A DNA stretch of 64,000 bases from Candidatus Schekmanbacteria bacterium. Lineage in GTDB: Bacteria; Schekmanbacteria; GWA2-38-11; J061. The stretch lies in contig JACRJM010000002.1 in NCBI GenBank assembly GCA_016219965.1, positions 235,974 through 299,973 on the forward strand, read 5' to 3'. This document shows positions 45,688 to 54,190 of this stretch, piece after piece. The translations under genes were made by a program, and so were the position numbers. A model generated the notes under the pieces. It saw nothing but the letters and a program-made list of their open reading frames with translations, did not search any database and was not told the origin of the DNA. Numbering within the stretch: the first letter of the stretch is position 1; each line of letters opens with the position of its first letter.

Positions 45688-45819
45688 TTATTTTGTGGGA
45701 AATGAGGGAAGGAAAATAGGCACGCTTTTTTGCTTTGCTAAGATAAAAATCAGATAATGCTTTTTTCTTTCCATTGCTTCTAAAAGTTTTGTAGAAAAAG
45801 CTTTATCATTTTCTTTCAT
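45688..45819 (-). CDS. possible small basic protein after the HD gene
   Basis: A 43-residue frame begins four bases after the stop of the HD-domain gene in the same direction. It is Lys-rich with a hydrophobic middle (HYLIFILAKQ). Its position makes it a candidate third member of the NDT-Ppx/HD operon, but length and weak ribosome-binding context make it uncertain. Confidence 0.25.
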   Translation of the reverse strand: MKENDKAFSTKLLEAMERKKHYLIFILAKQKSVPIFLPSFPTK

Positions 45820-45822
45820 CTT

Positions 45823-47232
45823 TCAGCACCCGTGATTATATATTTTTGAATCATCTAAACTCCCGCTTATTATTTTTAAATGTAAACATATTGGATCATC
45901 ACTTGAAAACCTTAATTTTTCGGTAATTATATTATTTCTTTCGGACCAATACCATTCAAAGTACTTATTCAATATTATTTTACCTTTTTCTTTATTATTG
46001 TTAGTAGTGGCTTCTTTAAGATCTTTTTCATCATCTTCGGTCGTAATAAATGGAATGCCTCTTTTATTTTTTTCAAAATAATCAATTAATTGCTTAAGAA
46101 CAATAATTATTTCTTGCTCCGTTAGTGAGTTATTTTTGATATTAATTTCAATTGAAACATCTATTTTAGTGTTTATAATATCGACATAAACGGAAGGCCA
46201 TGTTTTGAATTTAGTTATTGTTTGATAAGAAAGACCCTCTGGGCGCATAAATTCTTGGATTTCATCACACAATACTAACAAAAAAGCCAATGGAAACATC
46301 GTAAATTGAAATGGAAAAAACTGCCCGTAATCTTTCTTTTTGAAATTATGAAGTGCTATATCAAGTGCGGCTCTTGCAATATCTTGTGTTAAAATAAAAT
46401 CGTAATAACTTGGGAATTCATTTAAGTCTAATTTATACCTATCACTTCGATGGAAAAATGTATCTTCTATATTTTTAAATAAACTTATTGACGCCAAAAC
46501 ACCATGATCAGATTTTTCATATGCTTCACATAATGCTTTATAAAAATATGGATTTAATTGACCATCTTGTTCATAAATACCATCTTTAGGTTTTACTCCA
46601 TTAGAAAATATCCTTGCTATATTTTTAAAATATTTTTGAATATTTAATTCTAAAGAAGTATCTTTTTTTAGATTATAATCTGTTATTTTAAAGCCAAAAT
46701 GTTTTAAGTATTTGTTTAATCCATTTATAATTTCTTGAAAATGCTGGATAGGTATTGCTACATCATGAAAATTAGTTATTAGAGTCCAGATAAAAAACAT
46801 TCGTTTTTCAGCTGAATAAGGTGTGAATTTATTAGGAATAGTCCCCGGTTCAGGTTGTACTTTTAATAAGTTTTCAAGTGTTGGAGTGTCGCACTTAGCT
46901 ATAATTTTTGAAAGAAGCTGACCCCCGAAAATGAAATTATTAAACATATGAATATAGTGATCTCTGTATCTTCCACTTCCCTCACGCAAAAGACCATATA
47001 ATGCAAATTCAACCTTCGGAAAATTTTTAAGAACAGTTGCCAGATGATCATTTGAATAATCGCGCCAAAATGCCTCAAAACATTCACTTACGTGTTCTAC
47101 TTGCTTTGAAAGTTCATCTTGTCCCAATATAGAAATTAAAGCCTTCTTTATGAGTTCCTTTTTTGTACCTTCATGGAACCAGTCATTGTATAAATCGCTT
47201 AATATTGCTTCTGCTTGTTCATTCGCATCCAC
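45823..47232 (-). CDS. HD-domain phosphohydrolase-like protein
   Basis: 469 residues. HD-superfamily metal ligands appear in order: RDHYIHMF (His92 or His95), NFHDVAIP (His156-Asp157), KSDHGVLASIS (His243), DIALHNF (His295) and LVLCDEIQEF (Asp323). This is the extended pattern of nucleotide-acting HD enzymes. The C-terminal 140 residues are unassigned. It lies 39 bases after the NDT-Ppx/GppA fusion gene in the same direction, strongly suggesting a two-protein system. The substrate is unknown; nucleotides or an alarmone would fit. Confidence 0.65.
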   Translation of the reverse strand: MDANEQAEAILSDLYNDWFHEGTKKELIKKALISILGQDELSKQVEHVSECFEAFWRDYSNDHLATVLKNFPKVEFALYGLLREGSGRYRDHYIHMFNNFIFGGQLLSKIIAKCDTPTLENLLKVQPEPGTIPNKFTPYSAEKRMFFIWTLITNFHDVAIPIQHFQEIINGLNKYLKHFGFKITDYNLKKDTSLELNIQKYFKNIARIFSNGVKPKDGIYEQDGQLNPYFYKALCEAYEKSDHGVLASISLFKNIEDTFFHRSDRYKLDLNEFPSYYDFILTQDIARAALDIALHNFKKKDYGQFFPFQFTMFPLAFLLVLCDEIQEFMRPEGLSYQTITKFKTWPSVYVDIINTKIDVSIEINIKNNSLTEQEIIIVLKQLIDYFEKNKRGIPFITTEDDEKDLKEATTNNNKEKGKIILNKYFEWYWSERNNIITEKLRFSSDDPICLHLKIISGSLDDSKIYNHGC

Positions 47233-47271
47233 GGTTATTTTTTTCTTCTCTCGTTGATATTTTAAAATCTA

Positions 47272-48747
47272 TTATATGCTTGTTTGTTTTATTTTCAGTA
47301 ATAGACCGTCTGTAAGATTTCTATTACTTGGCGTAATTTCATTAATACCAAGCTTCTTAGCCACGCAAAGCGCAATTGCGTTACATACTATTGCACCATC
47401 CATCCATTTCGGATTAGAAGGATCTGGTGCCAAAGCATATAATTGATTATTTGTCATTTTCCGAATCTTATCCGAGAATTGTTCAAAATCTATAATGCGA
47501 GCAAGTTTAGGATGAGCAGGTGATAAACTAACATCAATAAGATTACATCCAGCGCTTTTTACATAGTCAAGTTCTCCTCCTGTATGCAAAAAAATAGTTT
47601 TATTATGAATTGATAAATTATTTATTTTTGCAATTGCAGATTCAATGAAAGATACCATTTCATTGTGTTCTTGATCTGTCGGAGAATCTGATTTAAGAAA
47701 ATTGTTTCGCAAAGATCTAACTCCAAGTTCATTGAAATGATATTTTTGTTGGATGTTATCTTTCGTACCAATTATAAGTTCTGTAGTACTGCCACCAATA
47801 TTGAGCACAGCGAAGGTTAAATCATCTGAAAAAAAATCATAAATAGTTCCTTTGTATAATATTTCTGCTTCATCATTTTCAGTAATTATTTCCAAGTTTA
47901 AGCCAATCTCTTTTTTTACTATATCAATTAAAAGATTTTTATTTTTCGCGTTTCTAGCTGCACCAGTAGTTATAATTTTTGTTATTTCGACATTAAAATT
48001 TTTGTTTGCAATAAGCCATTGTTTAATTACTTCTATATTTTTGAAAATTGTATCTGATTGTAAGTTTCCTGATTTATGAACATCATCTCCAAGGGGAGCT
48101 CCAGAAAATTTCTTCTCGTAAAGAGGTTTTACTAAGCCACCGCAAACATCAGCTACAGTTAGCTTAACAGAACTAGAACCAAAATCAATAATGGCGTAAC
48201 GGTGAGTTTTTTGAGAAGCAGAGTATGTTACCATTAATTCTAAGGCTGATTTCGAATAATTTTTTAAATATTCTTTGTCGTCCCCATGTTGTATCATTTC
48301 AGAAACACCAACCTTTATTTTTTCTATTAAATCTATTTCGTCTTTATAAATTAAAATAACCGTGGGAACGAGTTGAGGTAATCCATAAATAAAAATGCTT
48401 GGGTCATCATTATCTTTTAGTAATATAATAAGTTTTTTTTGTAACATTACCCCTGTCGCAATTTCCATATGCACCGCTCTACTACTTTGAGGTATTGCAA
48501 CTATCCAATCACTTTCTCTAACTTCATTAATACATATATCTGCTATTTCGCACGGATCAATATAATTAGCTCCCCAATGCCCCTTGTCCCTATGAGGCAA
48601 TGAAACCTTAAAGTTAAAGGATTCTAGAACCTTTTCAATTTTTTCTAATTTCTGAATAAATATAGGGTTGGAAATTTTGCCATAAAGACGCCCAGGTAAT
48701 TGATCTGTCAAACTAGTAAATGGCGCGGCCAAATAAATTTTATTCAT
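47272..48747 (-). CDS. fusion of NDT-like (deoxyribosyltransferase fold) and Ppx/GppA-type domains
   Basis: 491 residues. Residues 1-155 (IYLAAPFTSL, SDWIVAIPQSSRAVHMEIATGV) look like the nucleoside 2-deoxyribosyltransferase/TIR-like fold, with Glu95 where NDTs carry the catalytic Glu. Residues 183-490 are Ppx/GppA-like: YAIIDFGSSSVKLTVAD, IITTGAARNAKNK, ENDEAEILYKG (Glu295) and LNIGGSTTELIIG, an Asn-for-Asp variant of the usual DIGGGSTE. Ppx/GppA enzymes hydrolyse polyphosphate or pppGpp. The fusion is not familiar to me, and it shares an operon with an HD protein. Confidence 0.75.
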   Translation of the reverse strand: MNKIYLAAPFTSLTDQLPGRLYGKISNPIFIQKLEKIEKVLESFNFKVSLPHRDKGHWGANYIDPCEIADICINEVRESDWIVAIPQSSRAVHMEIATGVMLQKKLIILLKDNDDPSIFIYGLPQLVPTVILIYKDEIDLIEKIKVGVSEMIQHGDDKEYLKNYSKSALELMVTYSASQKTHRYAIIDFGSSSVKLTVADVCGGLVKPLYEKKFSGAPLGDDVHKSGNLQSDTIFKNIEVIKQWLIANKNFNVEITKIITTGAARNAKNKNLLIDIVKKEIGLNLEIITENDEAEILYKGTIYDFFSDDLTFAVLNIGGSTTELIIGTKDNIQQKYHFNELGVRSLRNNFLKSDSPTDQEHNEMVSFIESAIAKINNLSIHNKTIFLHTGGELDYVKSAGCNLIDVSLSPAHPKLARIIDFEQFSDKIRKMTNNQLYALAPDPSNPKWMDGAIVCNAIALCVAKKLGINEITPSNRNLTDGLLLKIKQTSI

Positions 48748-48891
48748 TTTTTTATTCCTCTTTATATATGTCTTTATCTATGTGGGACGAACCATGTCCT
48801 TAAAGCATATTTTAAATGTAAACATGGTTGCAAGTCAAGGTGAGATAACTTTACAATATATGATATTCATTTGTTGTTAGTAGTTATAAAA

Positions 48892-48916
48892 AAGGAAGCA
48901 GTTTTTCTGCTTCCTT
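48892..48916 (-). terminator. intrinsic terminator of the nuclease/RadC operon
   Basis: Ten-base perfect stem AAGGAAGCAG/CTGCTTCCTT with an AAAAA/TTTTT loop, followed on the minus strand by a run of six U. It lies about 20 bases after the nuclease stop. Confidence 0.85.
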
Positions 48917-48934
48917 CATCTTAACCCCCGTTCT

Positions 48935-49711
48935 TTATTTGGTCAAGCTTTCTCCTTGTCCTCTACACTCCACTCCATACTCACAATCTTTACACATAAA
49001 GCTCTGCCTCGGCATGAAAATCTCTGCCCTAATCCCCTTCAATACATCCCTTGCCATAGAGAATAGCTTCTCATAATCCTCTTTCCCTCTTGTCGTCTCA
49101 AGCTCTACCATCTTGGGTGTTCTGGTTTTAATGAAGTTGATAATCTTTAAGCTCTTTGGCCTTTTTCTGAAAAGCATCTCATAGGCATAGGAGTATGCGG
49201 TAAGCTGAAGCTGGTCTTTAAGAGTCTGTGCGTCAATCTTTCTTGCCGAGGTTTTAAACTCAACGATTGTGTCATCATCTTCAACAAGGTCAATTATGCC
49301 TTCAAGTGGGACTTCGAGTTTATCTCCATTATTTCCAAGCGGCAGATTGTGAAAAAATATCTCTGCTCCTTTGACCTTCCTCAAGGGCAAGTTGTAATAG
49401 AGAGTTAAAAACTCTTTCCCGAGGACAGAAAGCCTCATCTCATCTTCGCCTTCTTTAAATCTTATCTCCACATCCGCCTTCTGAGCGTACCAGTCAACCT
49501 CAAATATTTTGTAGAGAGCTTCAAGCGGAATCTCTTTTCCCTTCATCATCTCTTTATGAAACCACTCTAAGCTTGAGTGCATGACGCTTCCGAAGGCAAG
49601 TCCTGATGACTTAAACGTCTTTGGCAGTTCATCTATGTACTGAAACCTGTATTTGAGACTGCACATGAGATAGAGGTTAATCTGACTTACGCTCAAGTGA
49701 TCTATTACCAT
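48935..49711 (-). CDS. RecB/Cas4-type PD-(D/E)xK exonuclease
   Basis: 258 residues. The start LSVSQINLYLMCSLKYRFQYI with Cys17, FGSVMHSSLEWF (His45), LEGIIDLVEDDDTIVEFKTS (Asp141, Glu151, Lys153) and QLQLTAYSYAY are the motifs of RecB-family nucleases. Three cysteines near the end (MCKDCEYGVEC) plus Cys17 form the iron-sulfur set of Cas4/AddB-type enzymes. No CRISPR genes are present. It is third in an operon with RadC and a small protein (7-base overlap), probably an element recombination module. Confidence 0.88.
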   Translation of the reverse strand: MVIDHLSVSQINLYLMCSLKYRFQYIDELPKTFKSSGLAFGSVMHSSLEWFHKEMMKGKEIPLEALYKIFEVDWYAQKADVEIRFKEGEDEMRLSVLGKEFLTLYYNLPLRKVKGAEIFFHNLPLGNNGDKLEVPLEGIIDLVEDDDTIVEFKTSARKIDAQTLKDQLQLTAYSYAYEMLFRKRPKSLKIINFIKTRTPKMVELETTRGKEDYEKLFSMARDVLKGIRAEIFMPRQSFMCKDCEYGVECRGQGESLTK

Positions 49712-50076
49712 GGCATGTCACCTCCCTTTTCGGCTCTGACAGGTGTTTCGGGGCGCTGGTTTCTCTGTATCTCCAGTATCGCTTCGATTGCTTGGCTTGC
49801 CTCAAACTTTGTGGCCTTCTTTAAGGTGGTGACATTGAATCTCTTCTTTAATGCTTCATGCGCTTCTTTTTCTTCAAGACCTTGTTCTGAAAGTAGCCGA
49901 AAGAGATACCGTTTCTGAGCGTCGGTCATGAACTCCTCTTTCTTTTGAGACTTGCCGTTACCATTGTCTGTACTTTCCTGCTTTGGTTCCTCTGCCATAT
50001 TCTCAACTATGCTGATGCTGAAAATGGTTTTTCCGTCCGCTGTCTTTACTTCAATTAACTTTTCTTTCCTGTCCAT
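49705..50076 (-). CDS. hypothetical protein of the element recombination module
   Basis: 123 residues. An N-terminal beta segment (IEVKTADGKTIFSISIVE) and a charged linker lead to a helical C-terminus (MTDAQKRYLFRLLSEQGLEEKEAHEALKKRF). The C-terminal part resembles segments found next to phage recombination proteins. It overlaps the RecB-like nuclease start by 7 bases and lies 17 bases after RadC. Probably a DNA-binding accessory factor; no firm family. Confidence 0.6.
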   Translation of the reverse strand: MDRKEKLIEVKTADGKTIFSISIVENMAEEPKQESTDNGNGKSQKKEEFMTDAQKRYLFRLLSEQGLEEKEAHEALKKRFNVTTLKKATKFEASQAIEAILEIQRNQRPETPVRAEKGGDMPW

Positions 50077-50093
50077 GCTTCTATCCTCCTTCT

Positions 50094-50504
50094 TTATAGT
50101 TGGTTTTCTTTGGTTGAAAAATAATTCCCGGAAGGCGTGATGATGATGTTGTCAATAACATCGATACCTATAAGCTCTCCTGCTTCATCAAGACGCTTCC
50201 AAAGCTCTTTGTCCTCAAATGACGGCTTTGTCTGTCCTCCGGGGTGGTTGTGGACGGTGATGATGCTAGAAGTGTCTTGAATGATGGCTTTCTTAAATAT
50301 CTCTCTTGGCTCGGCAACGGTTCTTGTGAGAGTGCCTATGGATATAAGTTCTTTTTCAATTATCCTGTTGCCTCTGTTTAGATGGAGTACCCACAGATAT
50401 TCCCTATCCGCTCTGCCTTCTTCTGCCATGACATTAGCCACGGCTCTAGGAGAAGCAACGATCTCCCCCGAAGCTTCCCTTACTTCCAAGATTTTAAGCT
50501 TCAT
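50094..50504 (-). CDS. radC: RadC/JAB (MPN) domain protein
   Basis: 136 residues from the ATG at 50504, which has GGGGAGGA ahead; an upstream in-frame ATG lacks such a signal. The JAMM motif is intact: TVHNHPGG (His85, His87) and PSFEDKE (Ser95, Asp98). The typical N-terminal helix-hairpin domain of chromosomal RadC is missing, as in plasmid and ICE versions. Its role is unknown; it is consistently found with mobile-element recombination genes, as here. Confidence 0.88.
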   Translation of the reverse strand: MKLKILEVREASGEIVASPRAVANVMAEEGRADREYLWVLHLNRGNRIIEKELISIGTLTRTVAEPREIFKKAIIQDTSSIITVHNHPGGQTKPSFEDKELWKRLDEAGELIGIDVIDNIIITPSGNYFSTKENQL

Positions 50505-50569
50505 ATGATTTTCCTCCCCGTTGGTTGTTAAAGAACCTTTGAGTTCATTTTGTCTTTGAAGAAAGAGCA

Positions 50570-50591
50570 CAACAAGCCAGGGAGATTTGCT
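50570..50591 (+). repeat. dispersed motif copy ahead of the second coupling ATPase
   Basis: CAACAAGCCAGGGAGATTTG then CT matches 29423-29444 at 19 of 22 positions. Here it lies 57 bases upstream of a plus-strand gene, a plausible promoter-proximal position. Confidence 0.55.
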
Positions 50592-50648
50592 TAATGAGGC
50601 AAAGGCTACAGCCTTTTTTATGATTTATAAGCGGGTAAGATTAAAGTC

Positions 50649-51980
50649 ATGAGCTATATCCACCATGATGATTCCAATCAGGTCACCCCCTTTGCCGTAA
50701 CTAACTTCAGAGACAAGAGGGTGGTTTTTGGTATTAAGAAAGGAAACAGACGTGGGCACATGTATGTCATAGGAAAAACAGGTACGGGCAAAAGCACCAT
50801 GCTGTTAAACATGATCCACGCTGATATGAAGACGGGAAATGGCATTGCCCTAATAGACCCGCATGGAGATCTGGCGGAGAGTGTTTTAGATTTAGTGCCG
50901 GAAAGCAGAATCGAAGACGTAATATATTTCAACCCGGCTGATACGGAATATCCGATTGCTTTTAATCCCTTGGCAAATGTAAAGCAGGAATACCATCATC
51001 TTGTATCTTCCGGGCTTATCTCGGTGTTTAAGAAGGTCTGGCCGGAGTTCTGGGGACCTCGCTTAGAGCATATCTTCAGATATTCCATAATGACTCTACT
51101 TCAGTATCCGCAAAGTACACTTCTTGATGTGACAAGGATCTTAACTGACAAAGAATTCAGAGCAAGAATATTAAGAAGGGTTAATAACCCACAGATTCAA
51201 AACTTCTGGTCTCTTGAGTTTGATAAATATTCTGCATGGTTAAAGTCTGAGGCAATATCTCCAATTTTAAACAAAGTCGGACAATTTTTGATAAGCCCGC
51301 CGCTATCTAATATCCTTGGACAAAAAGAAAACACCTTCAAGCTTAGGAAGGTGATGGATGATGGAAAAATTTTAATTGTTAATCTTGCCAAAGGGAAGAT
51401 CGGGGAAGATAGTTCCGCGCTTTTAGGCTCAATGATGGTGACGATGATACAGCTTGCAGCGCAGACAAGGGCAGGTATGCCGGAAAATAGACGAAAGCAC
51501 TTCTATCTTTACGTGGATGAGTTTCATAATTTTATAACCATGTCCTTTGCAGATATTTTATCTGAAGCTCGAAAATACGGTCTTAACCTCATCCTTGCCC
51601 ATCAGTATATTGAACAGCTTGATGAGAAGATAAGGTCGGCGGTATTTGGCAATGTAGGGACTATTGTATCATTCAGGGTAGGCGCGGAAGATGCCAAGTA
51701 TCTTGCGAGGGAATTTTATCCGGTGTTCAGCGAAGATGATTTTGTAAATCTACCGAATTATTATATCTATCTAAAACTTATGATTGATGGAGTGACTTCT
51801 AAAGCGTTTAGCGCGGTGACGCTGGAGCCGGTTGAGGGTGGAAAATTATATAGGGAGAAGATTGTTGAAGTTTCAAGACAAACATATGGCGAACCAAAAG
51901 TAGAAATAGCGTGTGAAGTTTTATCTCATAGGAAAGTTGAATCGAGAAATACAACTAAGCAGAGGAGGTTGTTTCAATAA
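50649..51980 (+). CDS. TraD/VirD4-like coupling-type ATPase
   Basis: 443 residues; Walker A GKTGTGKS is at 42-49 in MYVIGKTGTGKSTML, then IALIDPHGDLAESVL and Walker B FYLYVDEFHNF. It matches the ATPase core of the 1112-residue protein at 15.8 kb motif for motif (for example LILAHQYIEQL for LILAHQELRQL) but lacks that protein's long N-terminal and C-terminal domains. It is divergent from the RadC operon. It probably drives DNA translocation; no relaxase or pore component is adjacent. Confidence 0.88.
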   Translation: MSYIHHDDSNQVTPFAVTNFRDKRVVFGIKKGNRRGHMYVIGKTGTGKSTMLLNMIHADMKTGNGIALIDPHGDLAESVLDLVPESRIEDVIYFNPADTEYPIAFNPLANVKQEYHHLVSSGLISVFKKVWPEFWGPRLEHIFRYSIMTLLQYPQSTLLDVTRILTDKEFRARILRRVNNPQIQNFWSLEFDKYSAWLKSEAISPILNKVGQFLISPPLSNILGQKENTFKLRKVMDDGKILIVNLAKGKIGEDSSALLGSMMVTMIQLAAQTRAGMPENRRKHFYLYVDEFHNFITMSFADILSEARKYGLNLILAHQYIEQLDEKIRSAVFGNVGTIVSFRVGAEDAKYLAREFYPVFSEDDFVNLPNYYIYLKLMIDGVTSKAFSAVTLEPVEGGKLYREKIVEVSRQTYGEPKVEIACEVLSHRKVESRNTTKQRRLFQ

Positions 51981-51993
51981 TCTGCAACGAGAA

Positions 51994-52018
51994 AAACCAG
52001 CCATTTAATGGTTGGTTT
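51994..52018 (+). terminator. hairpin after the second coupling ATPase
   Basis: Arms AAACCAGCCATT/AATGGTTGGTTT (one G-T pair) with a one-base loop, 13 bases after the stop. The U-tract is short, so termination is likely but not certain. Confidence 0.55.
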
Positions 52019-52243
52019 GAGGGTATTTGCCTACCTCTATGAGAAATTTTTAATAGAAAGCATCTTTGATTCTAAAGCCTGTTTTCCTCAACTCATCACC
52101 TATAAGTCTTATTTTTTAATGGAACCCATAATTTCAGCTTCCTGAAGAACTCTAAGACTTCAGAAACAAACAATACTTTTTTTGCAGAGTGGTCATCGAT
52201 CAAAGGTAGCACTTCTTATTTTAAAGCAAAAACAATTCGGTAT

Positions 52244-54151
52244 TCAGTTAAATTCTACCGTTGCTTTATATTTTCCATAATTTCGTTCCACGATTTTCCT
52301 TATATTAAGTTCAACAAAATTTGGTCTATCTTCTTTTTTTACTGATTGTACAATATAATCTGCTGATGATTCTAATCCCCCGCGTATTTCTTTATTAAAC
52401 TGATCTAGAGCCTCATTTTCATCAAGCGTAATTATTAATAATCCTCTCCTATCTATTTTCATGATCCGAATTAAATAAGGAAGAAATGTAGAATCGGCAG
52501 CTAATAAAGGAAAACGCAAAGGAAGATGATAAGTACTTAGAAAAACAATTCGTTGAATAGCTCTTATCTTTACTTCTTGAAGAATAAATGAAATGCATTG
52601 TTCAGGCATTAAATACCCTGTATTAAAACTGACAATAAATATTGCCTTTTTTGTGCCTGGATAAAGATATTTTTCTATTCTATATTTTTCATCATCTATA
52701 CTCTTACTCTTATCATCTGATGACCAGTTACAATTTATTAAATGTTTAAATTTAGGTACTTCTTGATAGTTAATTTTTTTTATAGTTTTATTTGGATGCA
52801 GGTTGTCAACTTGAATTTCAGGACCAAAATTTATAATCATCACATTCCTATTTTCTTCTTCTTTTTGATTATCTTTATTAGACAGATAACTATAAAGATA
52901 TGGCATTGAGATTGCGAGCTTATTTGTATTTCTGGCACCTTTGATTAAGATAAAAGAATCATCCCTTATTTTGAATATGGAATTGCTTTTAGGTATCGTG
53001 TTAGTATTATTTTTTTTATCTTTTGCTAAAGTAATTCCAAAATCTGATTTGGGTACTTTTAGGTCATTTCCAAATTTACGTTGCCATCTTTCTTGCTTTG
53101 CAATTTGTGTATGCAAACTTGGATAGATGACGAGACCATTATTTCTTATTTTGAATGGATGCTTACCAAGAACATGTCTTTGGTATCGTGATTTTGTAAC
53201 TTCTATTTGTTTAAATGTATAGTTTAGCGTATTCCAAGATAGTTTGATATGTATATCTGTTAAAAAAGAAACCTCATTCAAAAAAGAATCAGAATTATGT
53301 GAATTATCCGCTTCTTCATAAATAAAAATACCTAAAATTCCAGACCAGGTAACCAAACGAAATAGTTGGTATATTTGTTCCCTATTAAGTTGTTCTTGAC
53401 CGAATGCGTTTAGACTATCGACAGCCATTGCTAAAAGTGTATTCTCCTTTAATTCGTTTTTCTGCTCTTCTTTATTTGTTTCCCAGTCACCTTTGGACCA
53501 AGAAGCATTTTCACATAAACGACACAGCTGTTTAAACCTTTCCCAAAATACAATTCTCTCATTTTCGTGAGACAGTTGGCTGTAAAAACGAGGAGAAAGT
53601 TTTGGGAGAAGCAAAGTTCTATACTTGTCAGCATCCTCTGTTATTTTATTATACGTTTCAAGATAAGGCCTTCCCATTTTGCCATCATAGCTTGTAGATC
53701 CACCGCCAGTTGGTTCAAACTGCAAATTTTTAATCTTAATCTTCTTATCAAATGATTTATATCCACAGCTTGTTAGAGCTATTCCCTTTTTATTATTTTG
53801 TGTTAACATTTTAGCTGTTTTCTCTATTGTTACTGATGACTGTTCAATCGAGATATATGCAACAACCCCATTCTCATTTTCGTTTATACTACCCGTAGGG
53901 CATCTTCCAGATGATTTGGAACAACTTATTTTTTGCAACCTGCAAAGAATTTCAAGAGCTAAAGATGTTTTTCCTATTCCCGGAGGTCCACTTATCACAA
54001 TATTGATACCCATAGGTCTATTCTGATCATGAAAATTGTATTGTGGAATATAAATTCCTCGTCCAAGAATTCCTTGGCACATATCTTCGTCAAGTAAATA
54101 GTTTAATTCACTGTTTGAAGTAACAAAAAAATTTTGCTGTGTTTTATTCAT
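52244..54151 (-). CDS. KaiC/RecA-like ATPase with two domains
   Basis: 635 residues. Residues 48-70 (GINIVISGPPGIGKTSLALEIL) form a canonical Walker A of the RecA/KaiC superfamily, and TLLAMAVDSLNAFG a Walker B-like strand. A second module starts near residue 400 with FILIKGARNTNKLAISMPYL, where the P-loop is degenerate, as if a duplicated KaiC domain had lost ATPase activity. A Cys-rich insertion (SCSKSSGRC) lies near 74. It lies 39 bases after an HD-domain gene and is probably its partner. Confidence 0.65.
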   Translation of the reverse strand: MNKTQQNFFVTSNSELNYLLDEDMCQGILGRGIYIPQYNFHDQNRPMGINIVISGPPGIGKTSLALEILCRLQKISCSKSSGRCPTGSINENENGVVAYISIEQSSVTIEKTAKMLTQNNKKGIALTSCGYKSFDKKIKIKNLQFEPTGGGSTSYDGKMGRPYLETYNKITEDADKYRTLLLPKLSPRFYSQLSHENERIVFWERFKQLCRLCENASWSKGDWETNKEEQKNELKENTLLAMAVDSLNAFGQEQLNREQIYQLFRLVTWSGILGIFIYEEADNSHNSDSFLNEVSFLTDIHIKLSWNTLNYTFKQIEVTKSRYQRHVLGKHPFKIRNNGLVIYPSLHTQIAKQERWQRKFGNDLKVPKSDFGITLAKDKKNNTNTIPKSNSIFKIRDDSFILIKGARNTNKLAISMPYLYSYLSNKDNQKEEENRNVMIINFGPEIQVDNLHPNKTIKKINYQEVPKFKHLINCNWSSDDKSKSIDDEKYRIEKYLYPGTKKAIFIVSFNTGYLMPEQCISFILQEVKIRAIQRIVFLSTYHLPLRFPLLAADSTFLPYLIRIMKIDRRGLLIITLDENEALDQFNKEIRGGLESSADYIVQSVKKEDRPNFVELNIRKIVERNYGKYKATVEFN

Positions 54152-54190
54152 AATTCATTCGCCTATACTTTTAAGTATTGTAAAATTATG

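Noticed and set aside
48935..50504. Cas4-like nuclease considered as part of a CRISPR locus
   Set aside because: No repeat array or other cas gene in the window; the RadC and element context explains it better.
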